64,000 nucleotides of DNA from Pseudomonas brassicacearum subsp. brassicacearum. Lineage in GTDB: Bacteria; Pseudomonadota; Gammaproteobacteria; Pseudomonadales; Pseudomonadaceae. The position numbers were made by a program, and so were the translations under genes. Every line of letters begins with the position of its first letter. The stretch's first letter is position 1. The notes under the pieces are model-generated. The model made no database searches, had not been told where the DNA came from, and saw nothing but the letters and a program-made list of their open reading frames with translations. Shown here in pieces: positions 17,369 to 26,272 of this stretch. The stretch is from assembly GCF_008801605.1 (NCBI RefSeq), contig NZ_VZPJ01000004.1, positions 413,832-477,831 on the forward strand. The letters run 5' to 3'.

Positions 17369-18885
17369 CCGAGGTCGTGCCAGACGCGACTGTCGCGGGT
17401 CAGCAAGTCATCGGCGGCCGCCGGGCCATCTTCGCCGGCCTTGTAGGGCTGGAATGCCGCGTCCTGCTGCCAGGCATCGAGGAACGGCTGCACGGCGCGC
17501 CAGCCGTTTTCGATGTTGTCAGCGCGCTGGAACAGCGTCTGGTCGCCGGTCAGGCAATCGTAGATCAGGGTTTCGTAACCCGTGGATGGTTGCATTTCGA
17601 AGAAATCCTTGTAGGCAAATCCCAATTCGATATTGGCCATGTCGAGTGCCGGCCCCGGCCGCTTGGCCAGCAGGTCGAACCACATGCCTTCATTGGGCTG
17701 AATCTGGATTCTCAAGTGCGTAGGTTGCAGTTCGTCGACTTCGGTGTCGCGAAACTGCGCGTAGGGCGCGGGCTTGAAGCAGATGACGATCTCCGTGTCC
17801 CGCACGCTCATGCGCTTGCCGGTGCGCAGGTAAAACGGCACGCCGACCCACCGCCAGTTGTCGATCATGACCTTAAGGGCGACGTAGGTCTCGGTGCTGC
17901 TGTCGGGCGCCACGTTGGCCTCCTGGCGATAACCTTTCACCGCCTTGCCACCGACTTCACCGGCCGCGTACTGGCCGCGGACCGAGTTGGCCCGGGCCTG
18001 CTCCACCGACCAGGGCCGGATCGCCCCGACGACCTTGGCCTTTTCCCCACGCACTGCGTCGGCACCAAACGCCGCTGGCGGCTCCATGGCCACCATCGCC
18101 AGCAGTTGGAAAAGATGATTGGGCACCATGTCCCGCAGGGCGCCGGTATGTTCATAAAAACTGCCACGGGTTTCCACGCCGACCGTTTCGGCGGCGGTGA
18201 TTTGTACGTGGTCGATGTAGTGGTTGTTCCAGAACGCCTCGAACAGGCTGTTGGAGAAACGGCTGACCAGAATGTTCTGCACCGTTTCCTTGCCCAGGTA
18301 ATGGTCGATGCGATAGATCTGTTTCTCGCTCATGACCTTGAGCAGGCAGGCGTTCAGCGCTTCGGCGGTGTGCAGGTCGGAGCCGAACGGCTTTTCGATC
18401 ACCACTCGCCGGAAGGCCCCCTCCTGCTCCTGAAGCAGCCCGGCCGCACCAAGGCGGCTGACCACTTCACTGAAAAAGCGCGGCGCGGTCGCCAGGTAGA
18501 AAACCGCGTTGCCGGTGCCGCTGGCGGCGATTTTGGCCGCCAGCGCCTGGTAGGTGCTCTCATCGAGGAAATCACCCTGGACGTAGCTGATGCCCCGGGC
18601 CAGCTTGGCCCACAGCACCGGATCGAGCGCCCGGTCGGCATCGCCGCCCTTGCTCGCCGCTTCGTTACGGATGAAGTCCTCGAGTTTCTTGGCAAAATCC
18701 ACATCGCTGATGGCGTTGTGGTCAACCCCGATGATGCGCAGCCCATCGCCCAGCAGACCGTCGCGACTGAGGTGGTAAAGCGCCGGCATCAGCAGACGCT
18801 TGACCAGATCGCCATGGGCGCCGAACAGAAACAACGTGGTCGGCGGCGCGGGTTCTGCCTTGGATTTGCTGCCGATCGAGGTCAT
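17365..18885 (-). CDS. zwf: Glucose-6-phosphate 1-dehydrogenase
   Basis: Zwf, 506 aa, oxidises glucose 6-phosphate to 6-phosphogluconolactone with NAD(P)+, feeding the Entner-Doudoroff and pentose phosphate routes. The coenzyme motif is [10 protein letters not shown] at about residues 21-30 (the usual form is GASGDLA; here the Ser is His). The substrate site [13 protein letters not shown] is intact near 196-208. Length is slightly above the common 490. It is linked by four-base overlaps to gnd upstream and a HAD phosphatase downstream rather than to the hex/edd-pgl-eda cluster, so this is probably a second zwf of the genome. Confidence 0.95.
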   Translation of the reverse strand: MTSIGSKSKAEPAPPTTLFLFGAHGDLVKRLLMPALYHLSRDGLLGDGLRIIGVDHNAISDVDFAKKLEDFIRNEAASKGGDADRALDPVLWAKLARGISYVQGDFLDESTYQALAAKIAASGTGNAVFYLATAPRFFSEVVSRLGAAGLLQEQEGAFRRVVIEKPFGSDLHTAEALNACLLKVMSEKQIYRIDHYLGKETVQNILVSRFSNSLFEAFWNNHYIDHVQITAAETVGVETRGSFYEHTGALRDMVPNHLFQLLAMVAMEPPAAFGADAVRGEKAKVVGAIRPWSVEQARANSVRGQYAAGEVGGKAVKGYRQEANVAPDSSTETYVALKVMIDNWRWVGVPFYLRTGKRMSVRDTEIVICFKPAPYAQFRDTEVDELQPTHLRIQIQPNEGMWFDLLAKRPGPALDMANIELGFAYKDFFEMQPSTGYETLIYDCLTGDQTLFQRADNIENGWRAVQPFLDAWQQDAAFQPYKAGEDGPAAADDLLTRDSRVWHDLG

Positions 18886-19862
18886 TTTTTCGGCGTCTCC
18901 ACGTGGCCGCCGAAGCCGAAGCGCATGGCCGAGAGCATTTTGTCACCGTACGTGCTTTGCTGGCGCGAGCGGAAACGGGCAAACAACGAACTGGACAGGA
19001 CCGGAACCGGCACCGCTTGCTCGATGGCAGCCTCGATGGTCCAGCGCCCTTCACCGCTGTCGGCGACCTCACCGGAAAAACCATCCAGTTTCGGATCGCT
19101 GGCCAACGCGTCGGCGGTCAAGTCCAGCAGCCAGGACGACACCACGCTGCCGCGACGCCAGACTTCAGCGATATCGGCCACGTTCAGGTCGAAGCGCTGC
19201 TCCGGTGGCAGGCTTTCGCTGGATTTGGTCTTGAGGATGTCAAAACCCTCGGCAAAGGCCTGCATCATTCCGTATTCGATGCCGTTGTGGATCATCTTCA
19301 CAAAATGCCCCGAACCGGCCGGGCCAGCGTGGATGTAGCCACGTTCGGCGCGGTCATCGTCGGATTTGCGGTCACGGGTGCGCGGGATGTCGCCCATGCC
19401 CGGCGCCAGGCTGTCGAACAGCGGGTCCAGGCGCTTCACCACTTCGGCATCACCGCCAATCATCATGCAGTAACCGCGTTCCAGGCCCCAAACGCCGCCG
19501 GAGGTGCCGACATCGATGTAGCTCAGGCCTTTTTCCGACAGGGCCTGGGCGCGACGGATGTCGTCCTTGTAGTACGTGTTACCGCCATCAATGATCACAT
19601 CGCCCGGCTCCAGCAGTTCGCTGAGGACGTTAATGGTGTCTTCGGTGGGTGCGCCGGCCGGCAGCATGACCCAGACCGCCCGAGGCTTCTCCAGCCCGGC
19701 GACCAGTGCCGGCAGGTCCGCGACGCCCGTGGCGCCTTCCTGACGCAGGTTTTCGACAAAAGCGGCGTTGCGGTCGTAGACGACGGTGGTGTGCCCATTG
19801 AGCATCAGGCGCCGCGCAATATTGCCGCCCATGCGGCCCAGTCCAATGATCCCGAGTTGCAT
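18882..19862 (-). CDS. gnd: 6-phosphogluconate dehydrogenase, decarboxylating (short form)
   Basis: A 326-aa NAD(P)-dependent 6-phosphogluconate dehydrogenase that makes ribulose 5-phosphate and CO2. It belongs to the short (YqeC/GntZ-like) form of about 300-330 aa rather than the 470-aa enzyme. The Rossmann motif [13 protein letters not shown] is at residues 7-19, the substrate loop [20 protein letters not shown] near 117-136, and the catalytic [19 protein letters not shown] near 184-202. It starts the gnd-zwf-HAD operon. Together the first two genes form a compact oxidative pentose phosphate pair yielding two reduced cofactors per glucose 6-phosphate. Confidence 0.94.
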   Translation of the reverse strand: MQLGIIGLGRMGGNIARRLMLNGHTTVVYDRNAAFVENLRQEGATGVADLPALVAGLEKPRAVWVMLPAGAPTEDTINVLSELLEPGDVIIDGGNTYYKDDIRRAQALSEKGLSYIDVGTSGGVWGLERGYCMMIGGDAEVVKRLDPLFDSLAPGMGDIPRTRDRKSDDDRAERGYIHAGPAGSGHFVKMIHNGIEYGMMQAFAEGFDILKTKSSESLPPEQRFDLNVADIAEVWRRGSVVSSWLLDLTADALASDPKLDGFSGEVADSGEGRWTIEAAIEQAVPVPVLSSSLFARFRSRQQSTYGDKMLSAMRFGFGGHVETPKK

Positions 19863-20136
19863 GTGCTGATGCTCCCTACTACAAATAAAGGTGTGTCAAA
19901 GATTTAACACTATCGACTAATGGAGGTTAGTCCAGAGCATTGCTGCATAGTTTCCGGGTAATTCGAGCGATCACAAGGGATAACGCTCAAGATCCGGCCG
20001 AAGACACAGCGACCATGAAAAATAAAAAAGTTCCAATCACAAGCAAAAGAAATCAGAATCGGCGCCGATAGTAGAGGTGTCGACCAAATACTGGCGACAT
20101 CTCTATAGTTGATGTACGCCATTTGCGAGGTGAGCA

Positions 20137-20310
20137 ATGGGCCCTGTCGTTACCGCACGTCCTCCCCAAACCCTTTATGTGACCATTCGTCGCGATGAAT
20201 TGCGCCTACTCAAGGAAGAACGCGATCTACTGCTTGATGAAGTGACGCAACTGCGCATGCAGTTGCAACACGCACAGTTGTCCCACCAGAGCCAGTCCCT
20301 GGCTCGGTAA
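20137..20310 (+). CDS. Small coiled-coil protein (57 aa)
   Basis: A 57-aa reading frame with ATG at 20137, preceded by GCGAGGTGAG. The protein begins MGPVVTARPPQTLYVTIRRD and continues as a strongly charged amphipathic helix (ELRLLKEERDLLLDEVTQLR, then MQLQHAQLSHQSQS). The heptad spacing of Leu suggests a short coiled coil that may dimerise. No family is recognised. It is divergent from gnd, and a stem-loop with a TTT tail follows 25 bases after the stop, supporting a monocistronic gene. Confidence 0.65.
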   Translation: MGPVVTARPPQTLYVTIRRDELRLLKEERDLLLDEVTQLRMQLQHAQLSHQSQSLAR

Positions 20311-20334
20311 CCGCCCCAGAGGCACAGCGCCAGG

Positions 20335-20363
20335 AAGTGACACTGGCCAAACCGGTGTCATTT
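20335..20363 (+). terminator. Candidate intrinsic terminator
   Basis: Stem TGACACTGG/CCGGTGTCA (one G-T pair) with loop CCAAA, extended by flanking AAG and TTT. It ends in a short T run, 25 bases after the 57-aa gene. Confidence 0.5.
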
Positions 20364-20415
20364 CCATGCGAGTCCGCCATGCACACTTGTGGCGAGGAGA
20401 TCTGTCCCCACAGGG

Positions 20416-20505
20416 CTGTGGGAGCAAAGCTTGCTCGCGAAACAGGCGCCTCGGTTCCTGAAGGACCACATCGTTTTCATCGCGGGCAAGCCTTGCTTCC
20501 ACAGA
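20416..20505. repeat. REP doublet
   Basis: Inverted halves CTGTGGGAGCAAAGCTTGCT and GCAAGCCTTGCTTCCACAG (one change in the right half). They occupy most of the 382-bp gap before cptA; the remaining ~110 bases before cptA show no other clear element. Confidence 0.88.
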
Positions 20506-20692
20506 CACATCCCCTGCCACAAATAAATCCCTCCCCCCAGGTGCTCGCACCCCGTTATCGATTTGTATTCGAAAAACTCACAAACTTTTCACAACCGACT
20601 CGTGATACTCCCCGCCTTTAAGGTTGCTCGGCGTATGCCTGCGGTCACCAATCCGGTGCAGACAGCGTCGTCGACAAAGGCTGGAGCGCTTG

Positions 20693-22432
20693 ATGAGTTT
20701 GTTCAAACGCAGCAAAACGACTGCGAAAGGTTTCGACTGGGCCGGGCTTGGCTGGCTGTTTCTGTTCTTCTGGTACTTCTCTGGCATCACCCAACTGCTC
20801 ATTCTGTTGAGCGACACCTCCGGCTTCACCGGCTTTCGCCAAGCGTTCGTGATGAGCGCGGTGTGGTTGGCGCCCATGCTGCTCTTCCCCGCCCGCACGC
20901 GCGTGCTCGCGGCCTTGATCGGCGTGGTGCTGTGGGCCTGCTCCATGGCCAGCCTCGGCTACTTCTTCATTTATCAGCAAGAATTTTCCCAGAGCGTCAT
21001 CTTCATCATGTTCGAATCGAACGTGTCTGAAGCCGGCGAGTACATGACACAGTATTTTGCCTGGTGGATGGTGGCGGCGTTCCTGGCCCACACCGCCGTC
21101 GGCTATTGGCTCTGGACCCGCTTGCGCCCGGTGTACCTGCCCCGGGGCCAGGCCATGGTCGCAGCAGTCGCCATTGTCTTGGCCGTGGTCGGTTATCCGC
21201 TGATCAAGCAGACCCAGCGTACCGGCAGCTTTGCCGGTGGCCTGGAGAAATTCGAAGATCGCATCGAGCCTGCGGTGCCGTGGCAGATGGTAGTGGCGTA
21301 TCGTCGCTATGGTGAGCAGTTGGAGAACATGCAAGGCATGCTCCACAGCGCCAGCAAGATCGCGCCACTGCGCAACCTCAAGGACGCCATGGCCGACCAA
21401 CCGGCCACTCTGGTGCTGGTGATCGGTGAATCCACCAACCGCCAACGCATGAGCCTCTACGGTTACCCGCGGGAAACCACGCCAGAGCTGGACAAGCTCA
21501 AAGGCCAGCTGTCGGTGTTCGACAACGTCATCACCCCGCGCCCCTACACCATCGAAGCGCTGCAGCAGGTGCTGACGTTCGCCGACGAACAGAACCCGGA
21601 CCTGTACCTGAGCACCCCGTCGCTGGTGAGCATGATGAAACAGGCCGGCTACAAGACCTTCTGGATTACCAACCAGCAGACCATGACCAAGCGCAACACC
21701 ATGCTCACGACCTTTTCCCAACAGGCCGACGAGCAGGTGTACCTGAACAACAACCGCAACCAGAATGCCGCGCAGTACGATGGCGATGTGATCGAGCCAT
21801 TCAACAAGGCCTTGGCCGACAGCGCCCCGCGCAAGCTGATCGTGGTGCATCTGCTCGGCACCCACATGAGCTACCAGTACCGGTATCCGCCGACCTTCAA
21901 CAAGTTCACCGACCGCCAAGGCGTACCGGCAGGCCTGCGTGATGATCAGGTCCCGACCTACAACAGCTACGATAATGCGGTGCTGTACAACGACTTCGTC
22001 GTGTCCAGCCTGATCAAGGACTACGCCAAGACCGACCCCAACGGCTTCCTGCTGTACCTGTCGGACCATGGTGAAGACGTGTTCGACTCCTCGGGCCACG
22101 GCACCCTGGGCCGTAATGAAGGCAAGCCGACCGCGCCGATGTACACCATCCCCTTCATGGCCTGGGCCTCGCCCAAGTGGCGCGAAAGCCATGACTGGAA
22201 CTTTGCCGGCGACCTGTCGCGCCCCTACAGTAGCTCGCACCTGATTCACACCTGGGCGGACATGGCTGGCTTGAGTTTTGATGAACTGGACCACAGCAAG
22301 AGCCTGGTCAGCGCGGACTTCAAGGCGCGCCCGCTGTTGATTGGCGACCCCTATCAAACCCCACGCAAGGCCCTGATCGACTTCAGCCTGATGCAGCCCA
22401 AGGCACCGGCGGCTGCAGTCGTGCAGAAATAA
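20693..22432 (+). CDS. cptA: Phosphoethanolamine transferase CptA
   Basis: A 579-aa inner-membrane phosphoethanolamine transferase of the EptA/CptA group that decorates the lipopolysaccharide core or lipid A. About five N-terminal helices (residues 20-180) precede a periplasmic sulfatase-like domain with conserved VIGESTNRQRMSLYGYPRET, VHLLGTHMSYQYRYP and LSDHGEDVFDSSGHG metal/substrate motifs. The start at 20693 is preferred because GGAGCG lies 8 bases before it; upstream in-frame codons encode an Arg-rich stretch unlike the family. It is monocistronic. The modification usually lowers binding of cationic peptides. Confidence 0.92.
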   Translation: MSLFKRSKTTAKGFDWAGLGWLFLFFWYFSGITQLLILLSDTSGFTGFRQAFVMSAVWLAPMLLFPARTRVLAALIGVVLWACSMASLGYFFIYQQEFSQSVIFIMFESNVSEAGEYMTQYFAWWMVAAFLAHTAVGYWLWTRLRPVYLPRGQAMVAAVAIVLAVVGYPLIKQTQRTGSFAGGLEKFEDRIEPAVPWQMVVAYRRYGEQLENMQGMLHSASKIAPLRNLKDAMADQPATLVLVIGESTNRQRMSLYGYPRETTPELDKLKGQLSVFDNVITPRPYTIEALQQVLTFADEQNPDLYLSTPSLVSMMKQAGYKTFWITNQQTMTKRNTMLTTFSQQADEQVYLNNNRNQNAAQYDGDVIEPFNKALADSAPRKLIVVHLLGTHMSYQYRYPPTFNKFTDRQGVPAGLRDDQVPTYNSYDNAVLYNDFVVSSLIKDYAKTDPNGFLLYLSDHGEDVFDSSGHGTLGRNEGKPTAPMYTIPFMAWASPKWRESHDWNFAGDLSRPYSSSHLIHTWADMAGLSFDELDHSKSLVSADFKARPLLIGDPYQTPRKALIDFSLMQPKAPAAAVVQK

Positions 22433-22455
22433 CCGAACCCCTTAGAAGCCCGCTT

Positions 22456-22950
22456 TTACAGGGGCTTGATCCAGAACTCCATAGGTCCGTGGGCCGGGTC
22501 GAACATGCCGGCGGCAAAGCCGAACTTGGCATAGCTGGCCTGGGCCACGGCATTGCCCTCGAGCACTTCCAGGGTAATCTTGCAGCAACCACGCTGGCGG
22601 GCGATGTCCTCGACCTTCTGCAGCATCTTCTGGCTCAGCCCGAGCCCACGAAAATCCTTCATCACCGCCACGTCGTGGACGTTCACCAGTGGCCGGCAGG
22701 CAAAGGTTGAAAAACCTTCGAAACAATTGACCAGCCCCGCCGGCTCGCCGTTGACGAAAGCCAGCACGCTGAAGGCATGAGGGCGCTTGGCCAGTTCCTC
22801 GGGCAGATGCAGCAGCACCTCTGCCGGCAATGGATGCCCCCCGCCCATCGGGTCCTGTGCATAGCCGTTGAGCACATGACAGATCGCTTCGGCGTGAACC
22901 GGGTTGGTGTAGCTGGCTTGCAGTACAAGGATGTCCTTGGCTTCTTCCAT
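22456..22950 (-). CDS. GNAT-family N-acetyltransferase
   Basis: A 164-aa acetyltransferase of the GNAT fold. The acetyl-CoA motif is seen as VAVMKDFRGLGLSQKMLQKV (the Q/RxxGxG/A loop being RGLGLS), followed by ITLEVLEGNAVAQASYAKFGF, the typical motif B with Asn and Tyr. The substrate is not predictable. The ATG at 22950 follows GGAAGG; a GTG five codons earlier is also possible. It lies downstream of zapE in the same direction with a 57-bp gap and converges with cptA. Confidence 0.88.
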   Translation of the reverse strand: MEEAKDILVLQASYTNPVHAEAICHVLNGYAQDPMGGGHPLPAEVLLHLPEELAKRPHAFSVLAFVNGEPAGLVNCFEGFSTFACRPLVNVHDVAVMKDFRGLGLSQKMLQKVEDIARQRGCCKITLEVLEGNAVAQASYAKFGFAAGMFDPAHGPMEFWIKPL

Positions 22951-23007
22951 GACCTTCCATCTCACTTCGTTAGTGCCGCCAGCTCGAAGCCGTCGGCGGG
23001 ATACAGG

Positions 23008-24129
23008 TCAGGTTCGCTGACCAAAACGTTGCATTTGCATTTCCTGGAGGCGGCTGAGGGTACGGCGAAACGGGAATTGCAGATAGCCCTCGGTATACAA
23101 CTCATCCATCGGCACCAGGGCCGAAAGGCACAACGGCACCTTGCGGTCATAACACTCGTCAACCAGGGCGATGAAGCGCCGTACACCATCGTCATGGATC
23201 GACAACTGCGGCAATTCGCGATCACCGGCCTCGACCCGTTCGACACCGTCTTCGGTGCCACGGGCAATGCGCCCTTCGCGTTGTTCGGCGCTCAGGCACG
23301 GCACGTCACTGAGCAGGATGACGCTGAAGCGGTCGCACAGCGCCATGAAATCCAGCGCCGAGAACGGTTGCTCGCACAGGTCGGAGTAACGGCTCCAGAG
23401 CACGGTATCGCTGGCCCGAACCGGTTCAAGCAGGCGATGACCGACCTCGATCGGCGCAGTGCTCGACGCTTGCCCGGTGGTCAACTGGTTGAAGACCTCC
23501 CCCAGCGGATCAGGTTGCCCGGGATCGCGCAGCCAATAACGTTGCTGTAACTGACCTGGGTGCTGGCGATGGTCTTGCCAACCGTTCACCGGCACGACCT
23601 GCATGTATCGATTGATCGCGGTGATGGTCGGCAGGAAACGCTCGCGGTTGTGGCCGTTGGCATAGAGTTCTTCCGGCGGCAGGTTGGAGGTACTGACCAT
23701 CACCATGCCCAGCTCGAACATCACCTGGAACAGGCGCCCGAGGATGATTGCATCGCCGATGTCGTTGACGAACAGTTCGTCGAAACACAGCACCCGTACT
23801 TCAGCACTCAACTCCCGGGCCAGGGCCTGCAAGGGATCCGGCGTGCCAGTGAGCTGAAATGAACGCTGATGCACCCACGCCATGAAATGGTGGAAGTGTT
23901 GTCGACGGGCCGGCACCTTGAGGCTTTCATAAAAGCGGTCCATCAGCCAGGTCTTGCCACGTCCCACCGGGCCCCAGAGATAAACGCCCTTGATCGACTT
24001 GCGACCTTCGTGCAACGCCTTGTGGCATTGCTCCAGTGTCATGATGGCCAGTTCCTGGGCCTCGTCCTGGACGAAGCCGTGGTGTTCGATGGCATGCTGC
24101 CAGGCACTCAAGGGGGAGTCGAAAGTCAT
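23008..24129 (-). CDS. zapE: Cell division protein ZapE (AFG1-like ATPase)
   Basis: A 373-aa AFG1/LACE1-type ATPase called ZapE, which associates with FtsZ at the constricting septum. The P-loop GPVGRGKTW is at 53-61, HFHHFMAWVH near 79-88, and Walker B VLCFDELFVNDIGDA near 115-129, followed by STSNLPPEELYANGHNRERFLP, the sensor region diagnostic of the family. The C-terminal part from about 275 is longer in charged residues (AEQREGRIARGTEDGVERVE) than I expect but in frame. In Pseudomonas a second AFG1 copy usually sits near rplM/petA, so this may be a paralogue. Confidence 0.85.
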   Translation of the reverse strand: MTFDSPLSAWQHAIEHHGFVQDEAQELAIMTLEQCHKALHEGRKSIKGVYLWGPVGRGKTWLMDRFYESLKVPARRQHFHHFMAWVHQRSFQLTGTPDPLQALARELSAEVRVLCFDELFVNDIGDAIILGRLFQVMFELGMVMVSTSNLPPEELYANGHNRERFLPTITAINRYMQVVPVNGWQDHRQHPGQLQQRYWLRDPGQPDPLGEVFNQLTTGQASSTAPIEVGHRLLEPVRASDTVLWSRYSDLCEQPFSALDFMALCDRFSVILLSDVPCLSAEQREGRIARGTEDGVERVEAGDRELPQLSIHDDGVRRFIALVDECYDRKVPLCLSALVPMDELYTEGYLQFPFRRTLSRLQEMQMQRFGQRT

Positions 24130-24279
24130 ACGGCCCGGGTCCGGAAAACGAAGGTGGGGAGTATGCCATGGCGGACGACTGCAGGAACCCTGCGTGGATC
24201 TGTGGCGTGGGGTTTATCTGTGGGAGCAACATCTTGTGAAAGCATGGCCTTTGGGAGCATGGCCTCTGGAAGCAATGGC

Positions 24280-24387
24280 CTGTGGGAGCATGGCTTGCCC
24301 GCGATAGTCGCGCCGCGGTCCAACAGCCAAACCGCGTTATCGTTCATCGCGGGCAAGCCTTGCTCCCACAGGCCTTGCTCCCACAGA
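24280..24387. repeat. REP cluster with degenerate partial copies
   Basis: A REP doublet (CTGTGGGAGCATGGCTTGCC ... GGGCAAGCCTTGCTCCCACA) followed by an extra GGCCTTGCTCCCACAG half. Upstream, from 24219, short partial units (CTGTGGGAGCA, TTTGGGAGCATGG, CTGGAAGCAATGG) recur about every 20 bases, suggesting local slippage of the left half. Confidence 0.85.
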
Positions 24388-24401
24388 CCTGAGTGCAGAA
24401 C

Positions 24402-24743
24402 TTAGATCGAGATATCCAACCGACTGATCTTGCCCTGCTCATCGAGCCGGAAGGTGTAGCGTAACTCCAACGGGCTGCCGGGGAATGTCCCGGAGATCAG
24501 GTTCTGCACCAGCACCTTGCCAGTGCGTTGCTGCACATTGAGGACTTCCACCCGCGGCTGGAAGCGCTGGGCGGTGTCTTCCATCCATTGGGCGATGGCC
24601 TGGGTGCCAACACGGTGCTGGCCTTCATCGAACACGTTGGCATCCTCGGCGAAGAAACGCGTCACCGCCGAACTGTCACGGGCATTGGCGGCCGCGATGT
24701 AGCCGGCGATGGCCGGGGCCAGGGAAGAGACGGGATTGGACAT
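24402..24743 (-). CDS. NTF2-like (SnoaL-type) protein
   Basis: A 113-aa protein with the NTF2-like cone fold: an N-terminal helix region (LAPAIAGYIAAANARDSSAVTRFFAEDANV) followed by DEGQHRVGTQAIAQWMEDTAQRF and four antiparallel strands to the end. Such proteins act as small binding proteins, isomerases or cyclases, and often have unknown substrates. AAGGAG precedes the ATG by 7 bases. It lies 51 bases downstream of the WYL regulator in the same orientation, so the two may be one transcription unit with the regulator controlling both. Confidence 0.85.
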   Translation of the reverse strand: MSNPVSSLAPAIAGYIAAANARDSSAVTRFFAEDANVFDEGQHRVGTQAIAQWMEDTAQRFQPRVEVLNVQQRTGKVLVQNLISGTFPGSPLELRYTFRLDEQGKISRLDISI

Positions 24744-24794
24744 GGTACGGCTCCTTGTTTTATCGATCTGGCACTATGCTAGAACAGCGTTGTG

Positions 24795-25511
24795 TCAGTT
24801 TTTGTCAGGAGTGAAACGCCCGGTTTCGTCCAGCTTCATCAGCGCAAACCAGTCGCGCAGCAAGTCGCTGCGTCGGCCCGGATAGCGCTCGCCCTGCTCG
24901 GTGGCAGAGGCAATCCGGTCAGTGCGAAAAGTCCGATAGGCGCCGCGCAATTCACACCAGGCCACCACCACCCGCGCTTCATTGAAAAAGCCCAGGGCCA
25001 GCGGCCAGATCAAGCGTTGGCTCGGGGTCTTGTTCACATCGGCGTAATCGATATGCAGCTTGGCCTGGGCGCGAATGGCCTGGCGGTACACATTCAGTTC
25101 CACCGTGTTCTGCGGATAGCCATAACCCGGTGGACCGGGCAATACCGTGGGGTTGCGCAAGGCGTCTCGCACATCGGGGGCCAGCACTGCGGCGACCTTC
25201 GCCAGGGCGTCGGCGGCGGCCTTGCCCAGCACCTCGTCGGCGCGCTGATCGACGTAGCGCAAGCCCAGCACAATGGCCTCGATTTCATCGGCGGTGAACA
25301 TCAGTGGCGGCAGGAACAGGCCGCTGCGCAAGACATAACCGATGCCCGCCTCGCCCTGGATCGGCGCGCCGAGGGCGGTGAGTTCGGCGATGTCGCGGTA
25401 CAAGGTGCGCTCGGAAACGTTCAGTTCACCCGCCAATGTCGCAGCGGTGACCGGGCAACGCTTGCCCCGCAAGACTTGCAGCAAAGTGAGCAACCGAGAG
25501 GTACGCGACAC
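24795..25511 (-). CDS. WYL-domain transcriptional regulator (YafY-like)
   Basis: A 238-aa DeoR-like regulator. An N-terminal HTH_11 winged helix at about 1-60 (TLAGELNVSERTLYRDIAEL) is followed by a WYL domain at about 130-205 whose IDYADVNKTPSQRLIWPLAL and RVVVAWCELRGAYRTFRTDR segments carry the expected Arg/Tyr ligand residues. The start is a GTG with only a weak ribosome site. Members commonly repress a neighbouring small enzyme gene; here the NTF2-like gene directly downstream is the obvious candidate partner. The ligand is unknown. Confidence 0.88.
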   Translation of the reverse strand: MSRTSRLLTLLQVLRGKRCPVTAATLAGELNVSERTLYRDIAELTALGAPIQGEAGIGYVLRSGLFLPPLMFTADEIEAIVLGLRYVDQRADEVLGKAAADALAKVAAVLAPDVRDALRNPTVLPGPPGYGYPQNTVELNVYRQAIRAQAKLHIDYADVNKTPSQRLIWPLALGFFNEARVVVAWCELRGAYRTFRTDRIASATEQGERYPGRRSDLLRDWFALMKLDETGRFTPDKN

Positions 25512-25628
25512 GATGGACTGTCCGGAAAGAAAAAGTTGACGCAGATTAGCAGAGGCTGGTGTCAGAAACTGTCAGGAGCCATGATCCTTGTTTGGACCCA
25601 GAGCAAGGTGGAATCTGCCCCCGCAAGG

Positions 25629-25718
25629 CTGTGGGAGCAAAGCTTGCTCGCGAAACAGACACCTCGGTTCCTGAAAGACCGCATCGCCTTCATCGCGGGC
25701 AAGCCTTGCTCCCACAGG
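25629..25718. repeat. REP doublet
   Basis: Inverted halves CTGTGGGAGCAAAGCTTGCT and GGCAAGCCTTGCTCCCACAG in the gap between the divergent WYL regulator and LEA lipoprotein genes, an unusual place since such doublets prefer convergent gaps. Confidence 0.9.
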
Positions 25719-25800
25719 GTGGTTTGCCGTTGTCATGGGGCCGCTGTGGGTTATCGTACTCAATCGTTTCCGAGTTTTTTCCTTTCTTGAGAGTCTATCC

Positions 25801-26271
25801 ATGCGCAGAATCCTCGGCCTTTCCGTTTTCCTGATACTGCTCAGCCTGAGCGCCTGCGCCCTCTTCCCGCACCGTGACCCGCTGAACATCAACGTAGTCG
25901 GCATCGAACCCTTGCCCAACCAGGGCCTGGAGGTGCGTTTCGCCGTGAAACTGCGCGTGCAGAACCCCAACGAAACCGCCATCGACTACAACGGCGTGGC
26001 GCTGGACCTGGAGGTCAACGACCGTACGCTGGCAACGGGGGTCAGTGACCAGAGCGGTTCGATCCCGCGCTTTTCCGAGGCGATCCTCAGTGTCCCGGTG
26101 AGCATTTCGGCGTTTTCGGTGTTGCGCCAGACCTTGGGCCTGAGCCAGACCCAAGGTCTGGACAACCTGCCCTATGTGCTCAAGGGCAAGCTCGCCGGCG
26201 GCGTATTCGGCACCCTGCGCTTCGTCGACCGCGGAACCCTCGACCTGCCGGGTTCCGCCGCCAGCTGGTGA
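25801..26271 (+). CDS. LEA type 2 family lipoprotein
   Basis: A 156-aa exported lipoprotein. The signal peptide ends in LSLSAC with the lipid-bearing Cys19. The mature part matches the water-stress/LEA14 fold (LEA_2): VVGIEPLPNQGLEVRFAVKLRVQNPNETAIDYNGVALDLEVN followed by RFSEAILSVPVSISAFSVL. Bacterial members are periplasmic with unknown roles, often linked to envelope stress. The ATG at 25801 is chosen because it begins the lipoprotein signal; an upstream in-frame start adds an unrelated hydrophobic leader. It converges with the nitrilase gene, with the stop codons one base apart. Confidence 0.88.
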   Translation: MRRILGLSVFLILLSLSACALFPHRDPLNINVVGIEPLPNQGLEVRFAVKLRVQNPNETAIDYNGVALDLEVNDRTLATGVSDQSGSIPRFSEAILSVPVSISAFSVLRQTLGLSQTQGLDNLPYVLKGKLAGGVFGTLRFVDRGTLDLPGSAASW

Positions 26272-26272
26272 A

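Noticed and set aside
17377..19338. 653-codon plus-strand frame opposite zwf and gnd
   Set aside because: Antisense shadow of two well-identified enzymes, Arg/Gln/His-rich as such shadows usually are.
19910..20137. 75-codon minus-strand frame between gnd and the 57-aa gene
   Set aside because: No ribosome site, no family, and the opposite strand has a better small gene adjoining it.
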